Positions 10,401 to 22,400 of a DNA stretch of 64,000 nt are shown here, piece after piece; within the stretch, counting starts at the first letter, position 1, and the number at the start of each line of letters is the position of its first letter. The notes under the pieces were generated by a model. The model had not been told where the DNA came from. It saw nothing but the letters and a program-made list of their open reading frames with translations, and did no database searches. Made by a program: the position numbers and the translations under genes. Origin of the DNA: Luscinia megarhynchos (Eukaryota > Chordata > Aves > Passeriformes > Turdidae); contig JAPFBE010000013.1 of NCBI GenBank assembly GCA_034336665.1, forward strand, positions 15,107,056-15,171,055, in the 5' to 3' direction.

Positions 10401-13400
10401 AATCTCTTCTTTAATTCAAATGTTTCAATTATGGGTCTGCAAGGTATCAGAAGTATTTTCCTGTCCTGTTTTGTAAACTGAGGTTCTAGTCAGGCTCTGA
10501 GGCCAAAGAAATCCCTCTGAGAAAATATGAAGCTAGTTTGCTAATTAAGTCTGTTCCCCAAATACTACGTGTGTCCTGGGTGCACACATTGATTTATATG
10601 ACTTACATAAGTTTTGTGCTGTAGATTTTGGAGTTTTTAGTTGGGTCTGGGGCTTTTCATGTTTCTCCCTTGACGGTGCAGTCTTCTGTATATTAACTGT
10701 GTCTGGTTTGATGTCCTCTTAATCTCTGACTGATGATTGTCTGTTGAAACAGTTGATGCTTTTTATTCCCCCAAAATAAGAAGAGCTGGGAGCAATATTG
10801 GGGTAGGAAGTGACACAGTCATGCACCTCATTTTCTTCCTCCCTTTGCAATAGTCAGCTCCAGTAAAGAGCATCCTCTTCTTTAGGAATATTTCCCATAG
10901 AAACATCAGGCTTCTGCTCTTATGGCATGAGCTGCTGGAAGCAGAGCCAGACTTTCTGTGACAATCCCAACTTTGAGGTTTTCTGGTCAGAAAGTTGACA
11001 TGTTTAGCGTCTAAGTCGCTTACAAATGTTTTCTGTGAGTATGGATTTGTTTCCTCCCATGTTTGTTTTTTTCTTTTTTTCTGTGTGCACAGACGATTTA
11101 GTACAGTGTCAGAGCTGAGCAATAAGAAATTGTAACACCTGTTTTGTTGCAGTGATTGTTTAACAGTGCACACATCTGTCTCTAGGAGAAATTCCAGATG
11201 CTGCTTTTATTCACGCCGCTAGGAAAAAGCGTCAAATGGCTCGTGAACTTGGAGACTTTACCCCCGTTGACAGTGAACCAGGTAAAGGCCGCCTTGTTCG
11301 AGAAGATGAAAATGATGCCAGTGATGATGAAGATGATGACGAGAAGAGGAGGATAGTTTTTACAGTGAAGGAAAAATCCCAAAGGCAAAAGATTGCTGAG
11401 GAAATAGGTAAACCCCTTTTTGGAAGGTCAGCTGATGAATATTCACACTGTTTTCACTGCCAGTGCTCCCATTCAGCATTTTTAAACAACGTGTTTTTCA
11501 AATAATCTGGAGTTGCATAACATTTCTGAGGAAAAGTACTACATAATGGAATATGCTTGTAAAATTTTGAGCATAAAACTACATTCCTGTGCACACTGCT
11601 GACTGTGATAGAAACTTAAACTAAGGATCAATTCTTGTTTTTCTTGTACTCTGTTTTTAGGAAGCATATAGTTGTGAAAAGAAAAACATTTGATATAGAA
11701 TTCTTCTTGCTAGCAAAGCAGGTAAAATAACCTTTTGGAAAAGGAGTTAGACAGTAGAGGGTTTTACCAGCAGTGAATTGCAATTTTTACTATTGTATCT
11801 TTCAAGCAGAACCCCTGTGCTGATAATTCACAGGGTAGTGTCTTTAATTCTTCATGAAGAGGAAAGGAAGATGCACTGAGATGTTTTCACTGAGGCATGG
11901 TTTCAGGTTTTTGAATTTATGGCCCTTATAATTACGAAAGCATTATCTTCTTTTTCCTGTATGAAGGTATTGAGGGAAGCGATGATGAAGCACTAGTGGC
12001 AGGGGAGCAAGATGAAGAACTCAGTAGATGGGAGCAAGAGCAGATACGAAAAGGAATCAACATACCCCAGGCATGTATATAGTTGTGCACTCTTTTTTGA
12101 TTTGTTTCTGCAAGTATTGGCTAAATCCTTTACAAACTTGAATAGTTCACAGAAGGCTGTTTCATTTGAAAAATTAAATCTGTAAGTTCTGATGCTCTTT
12201 AAAGAAAAATAGTGTAAGTATTTAGAATAATGATGATGCTAAGAATTTGTCCATTTACCTTCTTGAGGGCATTTGTTTCTTCTGCCTTAGATATTGGATG
12301 CTTAAATCCCCTTGATAATTACAGTTTGTAATCATATCTGCTTACATTTTTCACTTTGCTTTGAGATGTGTAAAAAACTAAGTCTCCCCTTTCTTTAAGG
12401 CCTAATATAGTACAATTGCATTTCCTCTGCCACTAGGTTCAACCAAGTCAGCCTGCAGAAGTGAATAATGTGTACTACCAGAACACTTACCAGACACTGT
12501 CTTATGGTTCATCATATGGCATTCCATACACCTATGCTGCATATGGATCATCGGATACCAAGTCTCAAAAAGCAGATAATACAGTTCCTTTCAAAACTCC
12601 CAGTAATGAGATGACTCCTGTTACTATTGATTTGGTAAAGAAACAGCTTAAAGACAGGTAGGACAGACCATCTTTTTAGACTTAAAGACCTGTCCCCTAG
12701 GTTTCTGTTCCTCAGGTGTCTTTTAGTCTCGGTGAGCAAACACAGAGTTTCATCGCTGGAAAAGTACTGACTGGCACATCCATTAAAAAAAAAAAGCAAA
12801 CAAAAAAGCTCAAAGTGAAGATGACATTGACACTTTGTTCGAAAATCTCCTTGGATTGCTTCTTTGGAAGTGAAGCTTTAAATATGAGGCCACTGATGTT
12901 GTTGAAGAGAGGTCTGAGTTGCATCTTCTGGACACTGCACAATCTTATAGTGAAGAAATGAAAGGCCAGTGAGGTGTTTAGCTTATCAAGCTGCATTCCT
13001 TTAAACTGTGAATCAGAGATTTCCCCTTCAGTATATAAAGAATTTAATTTTTAGTGTATACAGGGATTTTTTTGGCTTAAACACTGTAATCTGCTTGTCA
13101 GGTATGCAAAAGATGTGGAATGAACAACACAGTTGCAATGAGAAATCATATGTAATGAACAGCTTGCACTTACATGTCTTCAGAATTGGTTAGTATGCCC
13201 CTTGTAGTGTTGCAGCCTTTGACAATGAATCAAGTTAGTCAAGGAAAAAGACTGCTTTGTATAAGCTGTAGTTCCCATCAACCCCCAGTCTGTCCAGCCA
13301 ACTTTTCATTAGGGACAGCCTTGCACTGTTCTGTGTGCTATCAGCTCCTGTAAAAGTTTGTAGGAATGGCAAATACAATGCACTATAGCATAGTCTAGCA

Positions 13401-16400
13401 AATGAGTTGCAGTCATTGGCCTTGCAGTTCATGGAGAGGGGAAAAGGTGACAGATCAAAGGTCAAGAATGTCTTTGCAAAATTTCCGTATATAGGCTCAG
13501 TACTTGCACTGTACTGTCTGTTTGATGTCTCAATGGTCTGAAATAGACAGACTTTTGGATGTAAATTTACTATTTATCCATTGCCCTCCAGGTTGGACTC
13601 TATGAAAGAAATGCACAAAGCTAATCGGCAGCAATATGAGAAACATCAGCAAAGCCAAGAGGACTCTACCAAGGCAATTGAAAGATTAGAAGGGTCTTCT
13701 GGGGGTATTGGTGAACGGTATAAGTTTTTGCAAGAAATGCGAGGGTATGTCCAAGACTTGCTTGAGTGTTTCAGTGAAAAGGTAAGGATGCAAAAACATT
13801 AATCTCTTTACAAAAAAAAAAAAAAAAAAAAAAAAAAGTCTCGTATTACATGCCAAACACCACAACTCCCTTTTTCGAAAAATGTCCTGTGAGAGCATAT
13901 TCTTCAAAAGGTTTGGTTATTTGAGGATTGAAAAGAATGTTTTATCATGCTAAGGAAATTTTTCCACCCAGCTCACTGACTTTAGATTGTCTAAAAACTT
14001 GCAGATTTTATGTCTTCAGGGTTTTGGTAGATACTCTGGCATTTCAGCTTTTTCAGATACCCGTTTTTACTTGAGTGAGATATCAGGTTAGAAAAAATAA
14101 GGGCTGAATTGCAACGAATTGCTACTTTCTGGAGTGCTTGGTGTACACAATAACAGAGACTTGTATTTTCTGTGCTATAAACTTCCTCCTGCCAGGTGTT
14201 TCTTGGTATTGCTCTGAAGTCTGAAGGAGGGAAGTTTTAAAGCTAGCATAGCCGTTCAAAGATACCCACACTTAAAAATATATTTCTTTAGTGTAGTGTG
14301 ATACTTCTGTGCATCTCTAAGTCAAGAACTTACTCTTTTTTCTTACCTTATGCACTGTGCTTTGATTACTTACTTTGTAGTAAATATAACAAACTCCTGA
14401 AAAAAAAGACATTATATGTACATATTAGGCACACACAGGAGCTGTAGAATTCAGTTAGCAGTATATTGGCTATTTCTTCATTGTCTTCTGACTTGAATAC
14501 AGTAGTAGTATATTAATTTCTTAATATCTTGTCAGCATAATTGAGTAGTTTTAAGCTACTGCTTACCTAGCCTGTTAGGTGTGGGAGAGGAATGGAAAAG
14601 CATTTTGGGTGCTGATGGGTTAGACGTGAATTGTCCACTGTTAGTGGACTTGGGAGAGTCCAGTCTTCATCCTGTAAAAGTGAAGAGTAACTGTGTCATG
14701 AGCAAACCCAAGAAGTGTGGGACAGTTAATTCACCCAGCTGATTGATTAGTGTAACTAATTACTTGCAGTTGATTGTTCATTTAAGAAGCCCTATTCCTA
14801 AATCTGTATTAGCATTAGCTGTTGAAGATTAATAAAGGTACTTCCCTGAGCAGCGTTGGCAGTGCTAGTCAGCCAGATGGCTGAATTCCTACTAAAGATA
14901 AATTTTTACATTATTACTCTGAGATAAATTTGTATTTCAGAAGTCAGGTTAAATATCTGTGTCTCTATTCAGTATTTGCTTTCTAAACACCTTTTGTTAA
15001 ATTACTTTTGTGATAGCTGTAAACCATGTCTGGAGGTTCTTCTTGATAGCAAAAGCTGTCTTGTTCAAATGTTTTTAAGATGTGACTTTTATCATCTCAG
15101 GCTTCTTAGGGGCATTCATAGAGTTTTGCTGGTTTTGTTTTTAAGATGTGACTTTTATCATCTCAGGCTTCTTAGGGGCATTCATAGAGTTTTGCTGGTT
15201 TTAGGTGGAGGCTGCTGCTGTACTTGTATGTAAAGTGAGTTGCAAAAGCAGCAGTTCATGTGGTCAGTCCAACCAGGAGCATTTCATTTATTTTGATATT
15301 GTTTGGCCAGGTAATGTGGTTTGGAATTCAGTGCTTTCAGTATGACAAGAGTACTGGCAAATTCATAACCAGTAGCCCACAGGACACTGAAAAGTTTTCT
15401 AAGAAAAAGGTGTCTGGAGGGGACAAAGTCCAGTAATAAAATCAGTGTCAGTTTTTATTTAAAGGAAATGCAGTAGGATGGTAAATTCTTCTAATCTTTT
15501 TAGTGTAGAGATAAATTACCTTCAGCTTTTTTGTAGAACCTGTGTCCCTGACTGCTTCTATTTAAAGTGTTGTTGTTATATGTAGTTATTATAATATACA
15601 TGAGAATATGTATATATATGTGTGTGTAATAATAGTACCATAGTGTATATACATATATATGTACATACATATATGAAAACACATCTCTAAATATGATATT
15701 TTGAAGAGATTCTGAATGTTAGGATCACTTTGCCCATTCTTAAGACTCAACAGAGAGTATAACAAGACAGCTATTACACAGATTCTCGAAACAAGCACTG
15801 GAAAGGTCAAATCCTGTGTAATACCTCTCTTGCCCCATAAATAAGAAAACCAGTAGTGTGGAAGATGGTTGCATGGCTTCCTTCAGCAGTAATTACTGTC
15901 AAAATTGTGCTTTCTGAGAAGGTTGGTGAGTTGCAGTGGCATTTTTACATTTTGAATGTAGGAATGTACAGTGGATACAGAAGGATTGCATTGTTCTGGG
16001 CTTACCGTTGACAGCACAATTAGATGAACTGTTACTTTACCTGCAAAAGTGAATTACCAAAACACTCTCTGTGTGTCAGAATTATCCTTGTGATCTAAAT
16101 GCTAAAAAGACCTTTCTGCTTTTCCACTGTGTGCAGGGAAAGTGAACAAAAAAAACCCCTTGAAAACACTGAATTTAAGGTACTGACTAAACAAAACAGG
16201 GCATGAGGGCTGTAACTTTATAGTAGTCAGTGAAATTGTCAGCCAGTCATTAACCACAGTATTGATTAGAGGAGAATAAGGACTTCTAAGTTTCTTGTAT
16301 TCTGAATGGGAAAGATGTTGAGTGGTTTCATATATCTGAACACATCACTAAATTTCTTCTTTAATCCTGAGAAAATTACAGAAGGAACCACTAGGGATGC

Positions 16401-19400
16401 TTTGAAAAATTTTCATTTAACTTTTCAGTCTTAGTATTTCCTCAACATGTGTAAGAGAGGACGCTGTGTTTTCTGTGGTAAACTGCAGTAAAGCTAGTAT
16501 TTTTCAACTATTATTTCTATTTTCAGAACTGTTCTAATTCAGAGTATAAATTCCAGCACTTGGAAGTTTGTTCCCTCCTTGTCTTTCTCTCTACTCTTTT
16601 CTCCAAAAGAAAGGTGTGTGTATATTTTGAGTTGGTGCAGAGCTGCTTTTATTTTAATCCCTGGAGCCTTGTTTTTCCCACAAAGCTAAAACCTCTTTCT
16701 TCTCTGATGTATGTCTCAGTCTCAGTGAGCTGAAATGGCCCTGTAGCTATAAACTCAGAATTTTACATTTTACTGAAGGAGGTTCTTTAATAGCTGCTGA
16801 GTCACATTCTAAAATACATCAGGAAACAATTTCTGATTTTATCTTTTGTTTGGAAAAAAACATAATCCTGGATGGTAGGCAGCAGTGAAATATAAAAGGC
16901 TGGAAGATTGTGGAGTAAGCATACATCTCAGAGGTAAGGAGGACATGGCTTAAGTGTTCATACCAAAAGGACTTGCCTTTCCAAATTAAGAGATTGTGAA
17001 AACTTCTGGTTTGCATTTGAATATTTATAATGATCTAATTTTAACTTGTCCCAGGAAATGGAAAAAAAAAGATCAGTGAACCTGCTATATAATGTCAGGA
17101 AATTCCCGGCTGTCATGATATCATCTATTTTTGTTAGAGATGCTACTAAAATAGCTCATTAAAGAAAAAAAAAGGTCTGACCTGACCTACCTGATTAATT
17201 CAAGGTTATACTTAATGCATAACTTGCACAAATTGTACTGTTTTAATTTTAGTGATAAGCTAAAGGAGTATTTGATTTGAATTACCTGTTGGCATAACAC
17301 CCTTGTGGAGGGTTTGATTTCATTTCAGTAATAAAATCTCAGCATATGCTATTAAGAGTTAGAGCAAAACAATAGCTGCTGGCTTCAGTTGATTATATTG
17401 ATGGGTGGTTTTTTCACTGTGTACAGTCAGGTTATTTTCTAACTGAAATATAGGATACTTCTACATCCTTGTTTAAAGACAGAGAGGAAACAATTGATGT
17501 CTGAGAATTGCAGACCTTTATACAGCACATAACACACTTGGTAGGGAAAGCAAGAGTACTGGAAAGGATATTTTCCACTCTAAATAGGCTCTCTGGCTGT
17601 GTAGACTCATTTAGGCCATGGAAGTTGCTTTCAGAATGCTCTTGTTCTGATTAAAATGCATTTTCCACACCTTGAACTATTTCCTGGTGCAAACGATACA
17701 TACGAGTAAAAGGCAGGACCCGGTGCTGCTGGGAGCACAGTGCCAGCGTTTTGCTCCGGAATAGACTGGGACCCCAGAAGCTGAGCAGCTCAGGATCTGG
17801 GTATTACGTGGTGTGTTGTATTTTTACAGGTGCCTCTGATTAACGAGCTTGAATCTGCAATGCACCAGCTGTACAAACAGCGAGCTTCCCGCCTTGTCCA
17901 AAGACGACAAGATGATATTAAAGATGAATCTTCGGAGTTTTCAAGCCATTCAAGTCAGTCCATCTTGAAGGTTTTTATTATTCATTAAACAACCTTGTTT
18001 ACTTAGTATAACTTAATTGAAATGTAAATGTCTAATGTATGACTGTCTTATTAAAGTTTATTCTTACTCTTGAGATGAGTAGAAGCAAGTTTAGATGAAA
18101 GTTCTCTAATCTGTTTGTTTTAAACTCGAAACCACTGTAACTCTGACTTTATCTCTCCTTTCTGTTTATCTTAACTATATTTTCTCCTTCCTAGCACTAA
18201 AAATGTATGCATGGTGGCTGTGGGAGTAGTGGTAGTATGTGACTCCCCATTTTCTTCTTATATCAAGACTTTTAAAAAATTTATTTTAACCTTCCTGAAT
18301 CTGTAAACGTCATTTAACATGTACAGTTAACTGTATAAAGCCACAAAGCACTGGGCTAGACTTCTGTCTAATGTTCTGTTTTGTAGCCAGTATAAGTATT
18401 TGATTTCAGACACTTTAATTTTAAATTAAAGAAATGGAAGACTAATCAGACTAATACAGTGACCCTGTATGAAATAGGGCCTAAGAATAGCCAGTTAAAA
18501 TTCCTGCTTACTGTGAATTTGTGGGTGGGGGATTCTCACTGAGGAGGTTTGTTGTGGTGATTACTCTTCAGTATGTAGAACTCTACAAAAGCATAAATGT
18601 TAACTTGGATGGAAGTACATGTTTCTTGGAGGAGATTTTATTCAGCATATTAAATTAATGGATGAAATATCCTGTTAATTGGAGTTCTCTCCATGCTTGA
18701 GAGAGCTTCCCATTTTTAAAAATGGCTTTCTGTCATGTTGCTGATGTAAAATTCTATGAATCAATGCCATTTGCCTATTCTGTCACAGTTGTCAGAGATA
18801 AATTCTTGTTAGTACCATTAAGCTGTGGTGATACCATCACGGAAGATGATGAAGTGCTAGGGTGTCAGAGTTGGTCATTCCTTTATAGACTGGTTAGCAC
18901 ACATATTCTTTTTAGGACTGTTACTTGGGAGTTCCAGGCATCACATAGCCTTGCAGTTTTAGTATGAAAATGCTGTTGTGAGAACTAGAAACCTATTTCC
19001 TAAAGGAAGCTTAGAATGGATTTTTTGTACTGAAATTTAATGATAGGATGGGAATAGTTCTCATTGCTGAGGTTGAGTTTTACAGAGAGATCTTACTTAG
19101 TATCTGGAAGTTTAGAGAAGGCTCTAAGTTCAGGTAGTGAATTGGATTACTGACATAGACTGGCATTAATACTTTAAATGATGAATTTGTAAATAGACTT
19201 GACCAGAACATGTAAATTTATTCCTGAAGTTTGGATAAACCGTTGTTTGAATGTTAATATTTATGCTTTAATGGGTGGATTTGAGCAGTGGCTAGCATTC
19301 AGTCTACTGTTTAAAATTTACCTGGAAAGAAGGAACTGGAGACACTCCTGCCTGCTATCTGCTGTTGTGTTGTTTTCCATAGCCAGGAAAATAGATAAGC

Positions 19401-22400
19401 AGAGCTTGAAAAGAGGAGGGAAGATGGTTTATCTTTCTGTAGATTTTGATGTGTTTTAAACTTCAGGCAGTCTAAAGCATATGACCTTAGAAACACCGTG
19501 ACTAGAACTCTAAAAGAGCATTTATTCTTGCCCCAGTCACTCTTGTCTGCTTTTTTTTTTTTTTTGCTAGTTTTCTTCTCAAAAATTGTGTGGTGAATGT
19601 GTTTACATAAGGAACACTTTTTTCTTGGACATTTCATTTAAGCTATTTCTATTAAAACTGACTTTTATGTAGTTTGGCACTATTGTGAGAGGGATAAGAG
19701 TGAAGTACAGTGAAAACTATTTGACATTTAAGTGGAAGTGTTTCCAAACTCCCCTGCTTTCTATTTTAACCTCTACAGTTCGTGAATTCAGGCTTCTGGG
19801 GGGCATTGTTGTTTTTTTTTTTTTCTTTTTTTAATACTTCGACTTTCTATTTCAAATTACACTTAGTTTAAAAGTGGGTAAAAGGCTCTTTTGAAACTGC
19901 CTACAACACATTTGTAGAATCATAAATAAGCATTTTAATTTTAATCGATGTAATTTTGCAGATAAAGCACTGATGGCACCAAATCTTGATTCTTTTGGGC
20001 GAGACAGAGTGATCTATCAAGAACAAGTCAAGCGTCGAACTGCAGAAAGAGAGGCTAGAAGGTAGAGAATTAGATTTCTTTTCTCTTATAGGAGCCTTTG
20101 CTTGCAAGATACAACTGTCCTGTGTGACATGCTAACATGAGTGGCAATGTTTGCTGCTTCTCTGCGAAGCTGGCATGCTGGGCAAGGGTATTCTTATATA
20201 TCACAGCTTATCATGCAAGTGTACAAAACATTCCATGATACTGATTTAAAATCACTAAAAGAAAGCATAGAGATTACATTCCATATCTGTATGGTCTCTG
20301 CTGGTTTTGTTTCTTTTCATTGTTTGAGGCAGCAGCAGAGTGGAATGCTTGAGGTGATGGCATAGTAAATAGTAGAAGTTCTTTTCAGCTTGACTTTTCT
20401 AGAACTAAAAGGACAAGCCTAAGTGGGTGTATTCATTGTATAGGTGGGGAAAACAGCTGGTTTCTTTTGCTTTACTCTACCTGGTTGATACAGGTGATAG
20501 CTGGTTTATACTGCTGCTCCTTTGCAGAGCTCGCCGTAGACAAGCCAGAGAGCAAACTGGGAAGATGGCAGATCACCTCGAAGGCCTGTCCAGCGATGAT
20601 GAGGAAACTTCAACAGATATCACAAACTTCAACTTGGAGCGAGGTTAGAAGAGCTACCCAGGCTTTGTCACAGAATCACTGCATGGTCTGGGTTGGAAGG
20701 GACCTTAAAGCCCATACAGTTCCAACCCCGTGCCATGGGCAGGAGCACCTTCCACTAGACCAGGTTGCTCTAAGCCCCATCCAACCTGGCCTTGAACACT
20801 TTCAGGCATGGGGCAGTCACAGCTTCTCTGGGCAACCTGTGTCAGGGCCTCACCAACCCTCACAGAATTTTCTCCCAGTATCTCACCTAACTCTGCCCTC
20901 TGTCAGTGAGAAGCCATTCCCCCATGTGCTGTCACTCCATGCCCTTGCAAATAGTCTTTCTCCATCCTGCAGATTTCCTTCAGGTGCTCTGAGGCCCCAC
21001 CCAAGGCTGAACAATCCCAATTCTCTTACATAACAAAATGCCAAATATTTGACAGGAAAACATCAATCAAAATGCAGCCCTGTTTATATATTTCACCATA
21101 TTTTGGAAGGAGTTTAGGAACTGATTCCTGGATCATCAGTGTGACCAAAATAGTCTCTGTCGCCAGTTCTGTTCTGTCTTGCACAACAGAATTGCCCATC
21201 CTTAGTGAGGTTCTTTTTATTTAATTCAAACATGCTTTTGCTGGCAAGAAGTAAGCTTTTAGACCATCAGTAAGTCTTCCAGTTTGTGAAATGGTTTATC
21301 ATTCTTGAAATACATGTTTGTCTTACTTGTGAAATTTTGAAGACGTCCGTGCTTTAAAAATCTTTTTTTGGTTCATGGCAAGTGTTTAGTGGAGTTGTGA
21401 ATAAGCTTCTAGAAATGCAGTGACAAGTTTTGTAGAACCTTGCTGCAGCCTGTCAAAGCTTGCAAATGATAGAAAACAATGTTGAATGCAAACATTACAG
21501 AAAAAGCTTATGGTACAATTAGCATTTGCTCTGATTAAAAGAGAATCAGGTTAGAAGCCGGGAGGAGGAGAGCAGCAAGGATTGCATACATAGAATTGTT
21601 TGTGTTGCATTTGAGGAGGGATTGAATGGTTTTGGTCTCTTGAAGTAGGAGAGCAGTCTTGGTTTTTCACAGTATGAGAGCTAGGGACCATGAAATTAAG
21701 TGATAGGATAGGTTTAAAATAAAGAGGTCATTTCCCACAGAGAAGGTAATAAATGGCAAAGTCATTGCTGTAGGTGATTGTGGAGACCTGAATATAAACC
21801 TATTAGAAAAGCAGTTAGATGTTAGGTCCTTTGGAACTGCAGACAGTTTCCACACCTTTAGTTGCTGGCTGATTTACTGCAATTTTATGATTGCACTGAT
21901 TTTCTGTGTACAGGGAGGGGTCTTGGATAAACAAAAAAACTGTTCAATTCACTTTGCTAAATTAAATTATCTAGGTTCAATGGGGCTGAATTGTGCTTGG
22001 TAGCTTGGCAGTTTATGTGTGCAGAAGTGTTTTGTAGAAATTTCTTCAGTTTCTGAAATAAGCACAGTGTAAAGCTTTTTTGCTATTGTTTATAGCCCTC
22101 ATTTTAGTCCAGAAACAGCAGTGGAACAGAGGAGTGCACTTTCGAACCTACTAACTTCATATGTAGTGGTTTTTTTCTTAATCCCAGTATGAAAAGTGTG
22201 GTTATGTGACATAATCTCCTGTTCCCTCAACCCTGTCTCTGCCTGCTGTGTGTACTAGTTGTGTTCATTGTGTAAGGGTTACTACTGTAACCAAACATGT
22301 ACAACTGTGATTGTGGCAAATACAGCTGATTAAAATTAAACTAATTAGAAAAGATTAAGGGAAAATAATATATAGAGAAGGACTGGACTGCACAGAATAC

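Larger units (their letters stand above)
13782..17829 (+). other. PAXBP1 intron 7, largest intron
   Basis: About 4 kb, mostly AT-rich. It holds a 26-bp A-run (13812-13837), an exact 66-bp tandem duplication (15071-15202), a TA/TG-rich low-complexity patch (about 15595-15676) and an NF-E2/MARE-like site at 16795-16805. Confidence 0.7.

Noticed and set aside
12074..12075. GT at 12074 as the canonical donor of PAXBP1 exon 5
   Set aside because: It would insert four bases and shift the frame before the conserved exon 6. The GC donor four bases upstream keeps exact phase.
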